Below are positions 23,801 through 35,200 of a DNA stretch of 64,000 nt, one piece after another. Position numbers and translations under genes: made by a program. The stretch is from the NCBI GenBank assembly GCA_029948255.1, contig JALIZF010001625.1, forward strand, positions 452,832 through 516,831. Direction: 5' to 3'. The notes under the pieces were generated by a model, which searched no databases, had not been told where the DNA came from, and saw only the letters and a list, made by a program, of their open reading frames with translations. The stretch comes from Telmatactis stephensoni (Eukaryota > Cnidaria > Anthozoa > Actiniaria > Isophelliidae). Every line of letters begins with the position of its first letter. The stretch's first letter is position 1.

Positions 23801-24393
23801 GACTTCTTACAGCTGCTTGTAAATAAACTGGAGTCCTTATCTAAGGCTGATGAGAGGCAAAAAAACATTGTTTTGTATTTATCAAAAGTTTTTCATTGTC
23901 GCCCCAGCACAAACGTTGAGTTAACGTTTTACGTTAGGAACGCCTGCTACAAGTGGAGGTCAGGTTACGGACACTCAAAGTCGATGACTTAGTGACGAGA
24001 GGCCCCATAAGGCCTTTAAGAATTTCTTCTCCGCCCCCCTCCTCCTCTCCCAAACTTTCTTACCAGTAAACATGGCCATGAATGGTTTTAAGTACAACTT
24101 GGCTAAATCAACCTCAGTCTTGACATTGTAGTCATACAGCTTGACATTTCTCCTGTGATTTGCTTCATTGCTGTTTATGCTTTCATAGTTGAACTTCATC
24201 TTTTTGTCTTTTGCCAAGTGCCAGGTTTGGGTCTGATTGTCAATTTTATGTTTGGCCTTTAGGTTGTTGTAATGTTTCTCGATCTCTGGTTTAAGAAAAT
24301 CTCGTAGCGATGGTAGTAAGACTTTATTAAGACAGATGCCCACCACGACCCATCTTTTCTCTTCATTTCTAAGATTAAAAGTACTTGAGGTAC
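17510..24393 (-). CDS. Gene B: DZIP3-type HEPN domain plus coiled coil
   Basis: Exons, 5' to 3' on the minus strand: 24393-24064, 18140-17880 and 17805-17510 (TAA stop at 17512-17510). Every internal junction is phase 1. The first exon ends AACTG-type ACTG|GTAAGA, and the second starts after TTTCTTTCAG, giving FTALDGTCDLSAV across the junction, which matches the unsplit frame in gene A. The second exon holds VREHVRNKWGHCD, so the R-N-x3-H HEPN motif is intact. The third exon encodes about 97 charged, heptad-like residues (EVKRLEKSQEDEAQRV), a coiled coil. The acceptor at 24394 needs an upstream exon with one leftover base; the last exon of gene C supplies exactly that, so B may be the 3' part of C. 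A separate gene is equally possible. Confidence 0.65.
17880..18140 (-). CDS. Gene B exon 2: catalytic-motif half of HEPN domain
   Basis: It encodes about 87 residues with VREHVRNKWGHCDFSSW, equivalent to VREQVRNPWAHCDLNDW in gene A. Acceptor TTTCTTTCAG, donor AAAG|GTACGT. The end DELGDWETKG matches SDLKGWKEKG in gene A, and the exon ends in the same phase. Confidence 0.75.
18215..18250. repeat. Poly-C plus (AC)n microsatellite
   Basis: About 13 C then about 11 CA units, in the large intron of gene B close to the exon 2 acceptor. Confidence 0.9.
19022..19456. mobile_element. CACTG-ended MITE with GGGTCA-rich interior
   Basis: The left end CACTGTAAAAACAAAAGAGG is inverted at the right end (CTCCTTTGTTCTTACAGTG). 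Subterminal GGGTCA motifs repeat several times on both strands. CACT-type ends occur in CACTA and Chapaev superfamilies. The target duplication is short and ambiguous, perhaps CT. Confidence 0.55.
19867..19900 (-). mobile_element. Helitron-like 3' terminus
   Basis: The minus strand reads GCCCGAG, then hairpin ACGCACTGAGTGCGT, then TTAG-T, close to the CTAG-T of the other copies. The 5' end was not found, so the element extent is unknown. Confidence 0.5.
20150..21080. repeat. 126 bp minisatellite, about seven to eight units
   Basis: Successive GGGAAATAAATGGGAATG words begin at 20394, 20521, 20648, 20773, 20899 and 21025, giving steps of 125-127. Each unit contains TTCCCAATTGA words, so units can fold. 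The ORF at 20445-20690 is the repeat read in frame. Confidence 0.9.
22430..22880. repeat. 65 bp minisatellite, about six to seven units
   Basis: ATCATAATATCCCCATATTG recurs at 22494, 22558, 22621, 22686, 22751 and 22816, giving steps of 63-65. The ORFs on both strands here are repeat artefacts. Confidence 0.9.
23176..24063. other. Intron sequence with a two-copy direct repeat
   Basis: About 70 bp around TCCTTATCTAAGGCTGATGA occurs twice (about 23691-23760 and 23805-23880). Nothing else recognisable. Confidence 0.5.
24064..24393 (-). CDS. Gene B exon 1: N-terminal half of HEPN domain
   Basis: It encodes TSSTFNLRNEEKRWVVVG..., about 110 residues, ending DLAKLYLKPFMAMFTG. It aligns residue by residue with the first half of gene A exon 5 (W-V-V-G against W-L-V-I-G, and DLAKLYL in both). 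Acceptor TATATAG, donor ACTG|GTAAGA. Confidence 0.7.
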
Positions 24394-24403
24394 CTATATA
24401 CAA

Positions 24404-25389
24404 TCCGCAAAGAGAGGATAATTAGTCTTGAATGACTTTAAAATCTGACTCCCGTGACAATTATTGTGACAATTATTGATCTGGTTTTAAATCGAATTTA
24501 GACCCTGGCACAAATACCATATCTAAGCGGATATCAGGACATGCAGAAAAAAAGACCTTATTTTAAATGTTCTGAAACTCTAAGTAAATAATTCACTGAC
24601 GTTATCAAAAAATGTTAATTCGTTTCAGAGCACTAAATAAATTAAAGTCACCTAAAAACAACTAAAACTATGCTTCTACAAAAACTTGAGTCAAAACAGT
24701 TTTTTGACGCCAAGATATATGAACGTTTTAATTAATGTGCTTTAAGTTTTGGTAAGAATGTATGGAGAGCACGTTATAGTTTGAGGTGCACCAACATGAC
24801 GGCTACACAAAACCGGATCATCGAAATGGTATTATAACTGCATCCAGTTCTTCTATTTTCCAAAAAAAAAAAGTTAAGAATTAATTACCACATAAATAAG
24901 GTGAAATTTGCCGCAAACTGGTGTGCTTTTCGCAGAACTAAAACGTACAACTAACAGTACGGCGTAACATAATTTTGGCGACTGATACTGATTCAAAAGC
25001 CGAAAACCAAAAGTTAACGGCCCAAATTTTCAGAAACGATTTCCTTCGATTCAATAACATGTAAAATACATCAATCACTCGGTTTTCTCAGATTTAAAGT
25101 TTAGATTTTAGCTTTTTTCGCAAGGCATGGTTGGACAACAATCAAAGGTCAATGAGATCAAATTAATGATACTAATTTCACATCAACTGAGGAAATATCT
25201 GGCGCTTTTAACAGTACTTTTCAAGTATTGGTGTTTAACTGTCTCAGTTAATTCCAAATAACTCTTCGGATTTTGAAACTTATATCGAACCAAATTTATG
25301 TCATCCTAAGTTCTCGTGTTTTGCAACTGTTAGTACAAACAAAGTTTTTTATAAACTTCTGAGTGGTCTGTCTGATTCAAAGGCAACAG

Positions 25390-25420
<31 letters not shown>

Positions 25421-25600
25421 CTGATGGAGAGTCAATCTGATTTTTCGACTGATTTCTTTTGGTACCTAATTACAGAGCGACGTTTTTGCAACATCCAGAC
25501 TTAATTACTTTGTAAAAAAGCTACCCTGTTCCAGAGAGAGAAAGAGCTATTTTATATACCCTATTCCAGAGTAAAATCGCTGAAAACTATACCCTGTTTG
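24404..25600. other. Non-coding stretch with a 30-base G run
   Basis: There are no supportable exons. A pure run of 30 G lies at 25391-25420. Confidence 0.5.
25391..25420. repeat. Homopolymer of 30 G
   Basis: An uninterrupted G tract. Runs like this can form G-quadruplexes and are also error-prone in sequencing, so the exact length is uncertain. Confidence 0.85.
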
Positions 25601-25626
25601 GCGGCACGTACCCGTATAGAAAATAT

Positions 25627-27510
25627 ATGGGAGTACCTCCCCTCCGGGGGGCAACAGGTATTGACAAAATTTCTTGTAAAACATTAAAGATTGCTGCTCC
25701 AGCTATTTCTTCCTCAATTACTTATATTATTAATAAATCAATAATTTTAAGTTCTTTTCCTTCTGATTGGAAAAGGGCTAGAATTTTACCTCTTTACATG
25801 TCTTTACAAAAGTGGTCCTCGTAACTCGTTAGATAACTATAGACCAATTTCAATTTTACCTGCTATAAGTAAGATTGTAGAAAAAACATTACGTAGTCAA
25901 CTAAATGAGTATTTGATGAATTTTGATTTACTTTTCTGATGATCAATTCGGTTTTCGACACTGATTACTTTCAACATCTTCAGCCCTATTGGATTGTTCT
26001 AATAGCTGTATGTATGTCAATATGGACCGCAGGATGTTCAATTTAGTTGTTTTCTTTGTATCAAACTGTTGCTAAACTTGTCAACTAAATGATATATTAT
26101 CCCCGGAGGAGCAAGTTGTTTGTGGAATTTCCCAGGGGTCAATTTTGGGGCCTCTTCTTTTTATACTTTACATAAATGATCTACCGAATTGCCTGCAGCA
26201 AACGATTCCACGCCTATCTGCAGATGATATTAATATAACTGCATCTGGCGAATCAATAGGAGAGATTGAGGTTGCTATGAATTGGATTTTATACATATCA
26301 AACAATTGTTAATCATAAAAAGTTGTCATTCGCTCGGCAGTCAACTCTATTCCATATTTGGGCAGGCATTACCATATTTGGAAGTCGCGTTGATCCATTT
26401 TTGCTGATTTTTCGACAAAACGGTCGAAATTTTGACCAAAACTTGCAGAAATTGTAGCTATGAAACACATCACATTGTCCACCATCTTGAAAATTGCTTA
26501 GAAACCTCGCTCTTCAATAAACAGGAAACCAATGGTAAAAACACAGGAAGCCCGCGAAAGGCAACAATTGTTTGATATGGAGTGCACTAAAAATGGCTTA
26601 TATCTAATAAATTAAGCCTCAACGTGGCTAAAACTGAAGTTCTCCTAATAGGAACCAGATATATGCTAAATAATACTGAGATGCAGGCTTACATAAATAT
26701 TGATAACGAGCCCAAGTTTTTGAGAGTAAGTAACTTGGAGTTAAAATTGATTAGTTCTTATCTTGGGACAAGCATGTAATGAGATCACATTCCCAAGAAA
26801 ATCTCTTCAGGCATTGCGATGGTCAAAAGTTTAAAATTTGTTGTTGATAAAGATACTCTAATGCTAGTTCGATTCATAATGCTATTGTGAAGCCCCATTT
26901 CGATTATTGTAGCGAGGTTTGGGATACACTAGGACTGTGTAATTCCAAAAGATTACAGAAATCACAAAACAGAGCAGTAAGAGTTATCATGAATATGGAT
27001 AATGACGTCCATAATCTTCAGGCACTCAGTGCTTTGAACTGGGATCAGAAATTCAAAGGCGTAACAACTAAAGCCAAATTAATGCAATTTTAATGTACAA
27101 AATTTTGAATGATCAGGCACCGGTTAGCCTTAAAAGTCTTCAGTTTATAAAGAAAAATGAGGTAACCCATTATAATTTAAGAGGATCCACTACCTCACTT
27201 CCATGTCACTTCAGTTACCTCTTCCTAGGACTGAATGCTTAAAACGGAGCTTCTGTTATAGTGGAGCAAAGATTTGGAATTCTCTACCATCCGAACTAAG
27301 AGAATCAAAATCATTTTCTACTTTTAAGGGCAAAATTGCTGCTTACAATTTCAACTAACCTATATCTTTTTCCTAGTACAGTTTTTTATTCTTTATTTTT
27401 TATATAATGTATATTTTATTGTAATCTATTTACACACGCCCCTCGTGGAAATCAGCGCCAGTTGACGGGGCTAGTGTGTCTAAATAAAGTTTACTTACTT
27501 ACTTACTCAC
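25627..27510 (+). pseudogene. Decayed non-LTR retrotransposon (reverse transcriptase remnants, 3' end intact)
   Basis: Fragments of one reverse transcriptase appear in shifting frames. They are GATGIDKISCKTLK with FPSDWKRARILPL (25627-25824), then a GISQGSILGPLLF-like motif B and an LSADD-like motif C (about 26120-26230), then the typical C-terminal block FDYCSEVWDTLG...LQKSQNRAVRVI (26887-27093). There are many stops and frameshifts. The 3' end carries CTAAATAAAGTTTACTTACTTACT, a LINE-type tandem tail. A 278 bp MITE interrupts the coding part. It sits on the opposite strand within the C-B interval. Confidence 0.75.
26298..26575. mobile_element. MITE inserted in the LINE, TA target
   Basis: The ends TCAAACAATTGTT and AACAATTGTTTGA are inverted and flanked by TA on both sides (26296-26297 and 26576-26577), as in mariner/pogo-type MITEs. 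LINE sequence resumes on either side. Confidence 0.6.
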
Positions 27511-28385
27511 TTTTTTAGTGATGTCATTTGAATACGATCTTAGCCGTGAGTATCAAACATTTTGTGACATTTTTTTCTACTCATCACGCAAAGCAATTCA
27601 ATTAGCTGAAATAATTGCTGTAAAATCAGTCCCTGAGTTTTAGGTTGGCATAATGATTACTTATATATTGCAAATTTCCCTCCTTCAATAAATCCCCGGC
27701 CACGAAAATACAATAGTTCTCGAAAATAATAGACCCCATCAAAAAGAGGTTACGTTGAGCACGTCGATCCCATCAAAAAGAGGTTACGTTGAGCACGTCA
27801 AAATGGTACGTCTATAACCCTGCACTTAGTTGCTTTTAAAAATCCTTGCAAAACAGCCTTTAAATCCGGTGATTATTAAACAGAGGTCATAACCTGCTGA
27901 TGGACGTAAAGAATCTTGTGATGATACCAACCATTGAAAATCTTGAAATTATAAGGACATAATTTTTCATTAAACAATGAAAAGACCGATGCTGGGGCTC
28001 GTTTCTGGAAAGGCCCGATAACTTTACAGGCTCGTTAATAAATTAAAACAGGAAAAATTACGGGAGTACACGAGCACCGTAAACTTGCCCGTAAATTGAA
28101 TGATAAAAGTTGAAAATATCGTGCGCTTAAAGAAACACCCGTTAACTTTATAGGTCAGCTAATGGGCCCAGCTGCGTAACTGAGTTATCGCGTCTGTCAA
28201 GAAACTGGTCCCTGGGATTTTAATTTTTAAATGACTTTCGACACGATCTTGAATATAAGACTCTCCTTCATGTGTGCGCCGCTGTAGAAAAAGGGTCGCT
28301 AAGTAAGGTTAGGATGTATTTACAAGGGTGATCTCGTCCCGGCCTGAGTTTGTCATGGGAAAAACTGACGAACTCACGGTCAGCA
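27511..28385. other. Non-coding, one short tandem duplication
   Basis: A 37 bp unit (CCCATCAAAAAGAGGTTACG...) is duplicated in tandem at about 27736-27800. Nothing else recognised. Confidence 0.5.
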
Positions 28386-28450
28386 TTAGGTGCGAATGAA
28401 AGCCTGATACTCATGAGTAATTCTTATAAATATACATGTATAAGACTTAC

Positions 28451-29219
28451 GTTGTATATTGTACCAGACTTCAAGGTCTTCTACTGTAAACCACGGATCT
28501 CCTACTATGATATCGCAAACCATTTCGTTCTGTTGAGGATCTTTAACTTCCAATAGATGAATACAGTAATCGTTGCTGCAATTTTCCCTTTTGTGCTCCT
28601 TACATGTCGACTGATCACAAGGTTGACAAAGAACAGCAACATGCCATCCCAGGGAACGATACCACTGGCATTCTTCGCTTATCTTTTTCAATGTAGATTC
28701 GATGAATTTTCTTATTTTAACAGCTGGTTCGTATAAGCATGGCTTGTTCTTTGGAGGGCATGTCAGAATAACTTTGATGTAGCGCTTATGGCATAGTAGA
28801 ACGAGTTGGCAATCCTTTGACTCGCCGATGAAGAAGCGAGAAGCATTTAGATACAGGTTTGGTTTATTTCTATATTCATTTTCCGAACACCATGCAATAC
28901 ATCTGGACACCAAAAGGTTGTACAATCCATGTGGGACAAAACCATTGTCAAAATCAACATACAAGGCGCATGACTTGATGTGTGATGGTTTAAAGTTGAG
29001 AAGATCCTCGCGAGACGACTGCAATTGAGCTGGCACAAAATAGCATTTTTCACTAGTATCACTGTCCATAAAGGCTGCTATGAGCCCAAAATGCTCCATC
29101 ATGTGCAGCAGATCCTTTTTGCATTGCTCACTCAGCTCACTACAAACATGTTCAACAAGCTTCTCTCGCAAAATTCCTTCTTCGTGAAGAGCTTTCCAAT
29201 CATCTTCAACCTCAGGTTC
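28451..29219 (-). CDS. Gene C exon 4: rest of COR and Cys/His-rich region
   Basis: After acceptor GATTTAG the frame reads EPEVEDDWKALHEEGILREK, continuing COR from KYKDQ in exon 3. MMEHFGLIAAF and YFVPAQLQ follow, then a C-terminal part with a possible metal-binding cluster CQPCDQSTCKEH...CSNDYCIHL at about residues 195-220 of the exon. It ends at CAAC|GTAAGT with one base over. That base plus the first exon of gene B makes an in-frame Arg codon. Confidence 0.8.
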
Positions 29220-32200
29220 CTAAATCAATCGATCCATCTTGAAATCAGTCAATCAATAAATATATAAATAGATCAGTTGGTTAGTCAGTCAAACAGTTAA
29301 TCAGTCAGTCAGTCAAACGGTCGGTCGATCAAAAAAAAAAGAATCTGAATAAAAAACGAATAAATTGATAACAAACAAAACTCGGGTTAAAAGCTGATGG
29401 CAAACTATAAAGCTATTTTTACTCGTGCCTAGGCCGTTGGCCGCACGAGTCTAGGTTTACCTTTGGGTCTATCTATCGACGCTGTCACAAATTTAAGTTT
29501 TACCCAGACGTCTCTAGAAACCTAGCTCCCAGTAATGCTTTGCGCGCGCGTGGTTCAAGAAGTGACTAGAAACTTAGAAACAGTGTCCGCCATATTGGAG
29601 ATGACATTTCGAAGTAAGTTTTTAGCCTTTTTATTCGGTATTATTGTTGTTCTTTCCATATGTTAGATAAAATTACCGTTTACAAATCTAAAGGAGATTT
29701 CTTTTTTGAATATTTTGCTGATTCATAGAAGATTTTAAAGATTTTTTCCTGAACGGCTAAGACCCGGTGGCCGACGGAATCGGTCTTCTCAAAACCTATA
29801 ACCAAAGCATCCTAGAATCTTTTGAAAACCACACACAGTTCCATTAGATGTAGTACTTGTATTGTCAATAAAAATCTAAGAAATATACATGGAAATAAAT
29901 GAGCTTGTTTTTTTCAAAGTCTTGTTCCATTAGGCAGAATCACTGGACATCCAAAGTGCTAACTCAATTACTAGACTCTCTTGAGCGCGCCAAGTTCAAA
30001 TCTCAAGCTTGAATTAACAAAGAAAGCGGCCAAATTAGCGTCAGCAACAACCTTCTTTTTGATTCTTACTCTTGAAACATAAGGGAATTCAATCTGTTTC
30101 ATTCGGATTATCATAGTTGAAATGTTTATCCACACAATGATATATTTGCCTTTGCGCTACATTTAAAACTCGCGCGGGAAATCGAACGAAAAGTTTGGTT
30201 AAATTTTATGAATCTAGTGTGAATAGACTAATTAAGCGATGTTTGAATCGCAAAATCTTGAAAATTTTCAATAGGAAATTGTCTGTTTCATCCGAATTAT
30301 GATTATTATATACCAAAATTCAGTAACGATCTATGTTTGAGTTTAGTGCAGCGTCGGGAACATGTTGGAAATCTAAAATGATTCAAAAGCACCTCATTAG
30401 TATTCAAAATCGGCTCTTTCCAAATCATTATAAATTCTAGTTTGAATTTGCCGCGGTCATTGGCTCCGCCTCCTTTGTCCCCAAGGGAATTTCGTAATTC
30501 AGTCGGTACTGATTTCCGAAAAGCTTGTCCAGTCGGTGTTGATTTCCGAAAAACTTACGAAAGCTGTCGCCGTTGCATGTATTCTTCAGCCCCATTTTAG
30601 TTGAATTGAGACGTGTAAAAATTGAAAAATAGAACGTTTACTTTGTAGGTCAAGGTTTCTTGTTAAAATACTCCAAAATATTTGTCCTGTCTGAGACTCA
30701 AACTAAGTATTGTTGAACTAAGAAGACGTGTGTCTTGTAATCACAGATTGTTAACGGAAGAAATACAATAAAATTTAAAGTCAAAGGAAGGTTTGTGTGG
30801 TTGTTTTCGAAATTTCAACGTGACAGCACAAAAGCTCTCATTCAGTACAGCGTTTGATAACTTGCTTATTATCCACTCAGTTAAAATTTGTCAGTATTGA
30901 CCAAACAACAACCAATTAAAAACTTGCTCTCAGCAACTTTGTGACTAAGGAAAAATTCATGACGATACTTTATTGAAGTTATTCACCTAAACACACTGTT
31001 TTACTCGTCATGACAAAATAACAAGAAAGACTCGGTAGGTTTAGAGCACAATAAAGACAAATCAAGATGATACTTTATCGAAGTTATTCACCTAAACACA
31101 CTGTTTTACTCGTCATGACAAAATAACAAGAAAGACTCGGTAGGTTTAGAGCACAATAAAGACAAATCAAGATGATACTTTATCGAAGTTATTCACCTAA
31201 ACACACTGTTTTACTCGTCATGACAAAATAACAAGAAAGACTCGGTAGGTTTAGAGCACAATAAAGACAAATCAAGATGATACTTTATCGAAGTTATTCA
31301 CCTAAACACACTGTTTTACTCGTCATGACAAAATAACAAGAAAGACTCGGTAGTTTTAGAGCACAATAAAGACAAATCAAGATGATACTTTATCGAAGTT
31401 ATTCACCTAAACACACTGTTTTACTCGTCATGACAAAATAACAAGAAAGACTCGGTAGTTTTAGAGCACAATAAAGACAAATCAAGATGATGCTTTATCG
31501 AAGTTATTCACCTAAAACACACTGTTTTACTCGTCATGACAAAATAACAAGAAAGACTCGGTAGTTTTAGAGCACAATAAAGACAAATCAAGATGATGCT
31601 TTATCGAAGTTATTCACCTAAAACACACTGTTTTACTCGTCATGACAAAATAACAAGAAAGACTCGGTAGTTTTAGAGCACAATAAAGACAAATCAAGAT
31701 GATACTTTATCGAAGTTATTCACCTAAAACACACTGTTTTACTCGTCATGACAAAATAACAAGAAAGACTCGGTAGTTTTAGAGCACAATAAGACAAATC
31801 AAGATGATTCTTTATTGAAGTTATTCACGTTTCCTGACGCCCTTGGTCTCCGAGGACGCGTTTAACTCATTACAAAATTCACTGTTCAACTCGTCATCGT
31901 ACGGAAATTTCGGTCAATCACGAAATAATTTTCGTTACGACTTCGTAGGTTTTGATTTACAGTTTGATTGACATGTCTTGCTTTCCCAAGAGATTGTTAA
32001 GGTTTGATTGACAGCATAGTTATTCCCTTCAGGGAATAGTAAGAACCAATCATACACGGATTACTTCAAGCATGAAATTATGAGCTTAGGTGAAATACAA
32101 TAATTGAGTTAACTACCGATGTCCATAAAACAATAGGCATTCTGCCTTATGTTTTGGGTTTTGTCCTAGGAACGCTGGACAATATAAACACTGAACAGTG

Positions 32201-35200
32201 TAAAGTAATATAATAGAAGTTCCACGAAAGAAATATTATTGCTCAATCACGGTAAAATCCAAGCATTTTCGCTTGAAATTCGATTTGACAGCACTTTATG
32301 TAGACAACACTAGCCGTATAACTTTCCAGCTCGATAATATTTTCACGGGCCGCTGATTATATTCCGAGGTTTTTTGATTGTTAATATACGGTTTGAAAAC
32401 GGTTTGAAATGGTTGGAGAAGCTGAGCAATATTTGTATTCGGTTATTTAATATAAAATACTTAGCTTTGAAAGATTAAAAGTGAATTTTACTAGGTTCGT
32501 GCAAAGCTTTGCCAAGCAAGGTAGTCGCTTTGCAATGAAGCATGAGTTATATTTTTAGAACCATAGGAGCCCAAACCAACTTTTTAGTGTCAAAAATAGA
32601 ATAGAAAAAAATAAAAATAAAAATTGAGAAACTAAACAGGACCAATTTACACTTTATATTCACTGTACTGGCTAATAATCATTAGTAACAACGTCAACTG
32701 TGGAAAATGTAGTCCTATTTAATATTCAAATACCAAGAGACAACTGCTACCTGGGCACGAGTAACCCTGCGCCCAGGGTCTAGTTACTCGTGCCCAGGCC
32801 TTTAGGCCGGGAACGAGTTATAAAATGCAACTGTTTTTTTTTTTTCTCTGGTCGTCGACCAGAAGAGGCCTTTCTTGCGCAATCGGTCACGTGTTAAAGC
32901 TCCTGATTGGTTCAGAGCGCAAGAAACAATGCCCTTCATTCATCACCTTTGAGCGAGTGCGAACTCTTTGAAGGTCTTCGAAGTGAACGCCAGTCAGGAA
33001 CTTTAGGAATGCAAGATGGCGGACAGCCCAAAAAAAAAGGTTTCAGAGACAGGCTTTTCCAGCAGTGAGACAATAGAAAATGGAGCTTTTAACTCGAGAT
33101 ATACCTAGACACTTATAAGAGCTTCAGAATGGGCTGTTATTTTGGGCTTGATCTCCAATACTTTGACCAAATATCGAACTCCGATGGAGTACTTGAAAAC
33201 TGAAGCTCTCGCGACTCGTAGCAATTCCTTTGAGCTGGAGATCTACGAATTTCTCACCCTACATGTTGCTAAACGAACGCATATAGAGGCAAGTCAATTA
33301 TATTTTTCATTCAAGCATTCAAGAGATCTTGAGACGTTTTTGTAATGAATTTTAACACAATTCTGGCCAGACAATTTATTTATATATTTTCATGGAATCA
33401 AGGCTCTATTTGACCTGATGCGTTTGGTCACGTAATAGATAAAACATCTGAAACATGAACGCCGAAAAAATACACGATTTGTTATTGTGTCAAAAACGTC
33501 GTTGTAGAAGTCTTTACAGCAAACAATTGAGATATATAGTGAAATAAAAAGTTGAATAAACTGGTATATTTTTGCATGTTGGGATAAAGGCAAACACTAA
33601 GCTGCTGACAGACAAATTGACTAATCAGATATTCTCTAAAAAGGTCAAAAAAGGTCTTTATTATGTTACGGTTAAGTGAAGAATGCGTGAAACGGCTGGT
33701 ACGCACGGGGCCGTCGCTGAAGGGCTCCCGGGGCACGAGTGAACGCACGTGTGCGTCTAGTTATATATATTTCTAACACTTTTCTTTGAAACATCATTTG
33801 AGATAACAATACACATTTCATTCAGCTTTTTAAAAATAACTACTAAAGTAATAGAAGATAGTTTTCTATGACTCTACAGGTCAAATAGAGCACGCGTGAT
33901 GTTGGGAGAAACGCGACAAAAGTTTTGAAAGTTTGATTTTCAAAAATTTTCGAGTGTTTCACCCAACGTCGTAAGTGCTCTACATCACTGGTAGTTTCAA
34001 AGATCAATCAAGGGAGCACGTTACAATTTTGTTTGTGTTGGTGTTTTTGTTCGAAGAAATATGAAAAATCGAAAAGCGCGCGCGATATTCCAGGCGTTCC
34101 TTCCAGAGATCGAAATATGCCAGGCGTTCCTCGTTGACTGTGAAAATGTTTTTCGATGAATTTTTTTTTTTTTTTATTATTATTAGCTTCGTCGTTGCCG
34201 TTAGGAAATACAAATAAAGTTAAACTATTAATTGACAATGACAGGGTTGACCGCAACAGCGTTAGCCAATTACTGCGGACCCAGATATAAAAAAAATCAT
34301 TTACATACATTTAACTTGGTAACTAAGATTTCTGGCAATATTACATTTCAGACAAATAGATTTGAATGTACGTGAGTCTTCACAGTTATAAGTATTGTTG
34401 AGACATAAGACATAATATGACATCATTGCGGACTTGAAGGTGTTTAAGTTATTCAGTCATAGTTAACTTTAGGTCTTCTGCTAAAACGTTCCAAATACGG
34501 CAACTTCTGACAAGGAATGATCTTTGGTAAGTGGATGTTTTGCATCTTGGTATGATGTACGTTGGTGCAATCCCTGTCGATGCTCGCGTTGGTCTTGATG
34601 ATGTACGAACGACGGGAAGAACAGATGGTTTCAAGTTGACAATATTGTGAGTAACCTTGAAGAAAAATACCATGTCCAGATATTCATGCCAGTAACATAA
34701 TGGAATCATTGATAGAGATAATAGTCTGGAGTTGTAGTCCACATCTGTAGAGAATGGCAACTTTAAGATGTACTTTGTGGCTCGCCTTTGAATTCTCTCT
34801 AGCTTAACTATTAGTTCAACTGATTGTGGTGACCATAGTTGGGTTGCGTACCCTAGATGAGAACGTACCACAGCATAATACAGCGTGCGTCTGATGTTAG
34901 TGCTGTTGATACACCGCGTGTTCCTTCTGATGTAGCCCAGTAGTTTGTTAGCACGTGCAGACTGTTCGTATACTTGGTCTTTCCATGTGAGGTCTTTTGA
35001 TACCAAGATTCCTAGATCTCGTTCAGTTTCAGTGGATACAAGTGAAGAGTTGTTAAACATGTACGTAGAAACGACTGGCTTTTCTGGTGATGCATTGGGA
35101 TTTACATTTGTTTGCGTTAAAGGCAAGGCCAGACATTGATGACCACTTTTCTAAGCTGTTAAGATCAGCTTGAAGTAATGTTGAGTCATCCAGAGATTTG

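Noticed and set aside
29025..29267. Plus-strand frame opposite the COR exon
   Set aside because: It is a shadow of the minus-strand COR coding sequence.
30957..31830. CRISPR-like array
   Set aside because: Units are contiguous 105 bp tandem copies with no unique spacers, in a eukaryotic genome.
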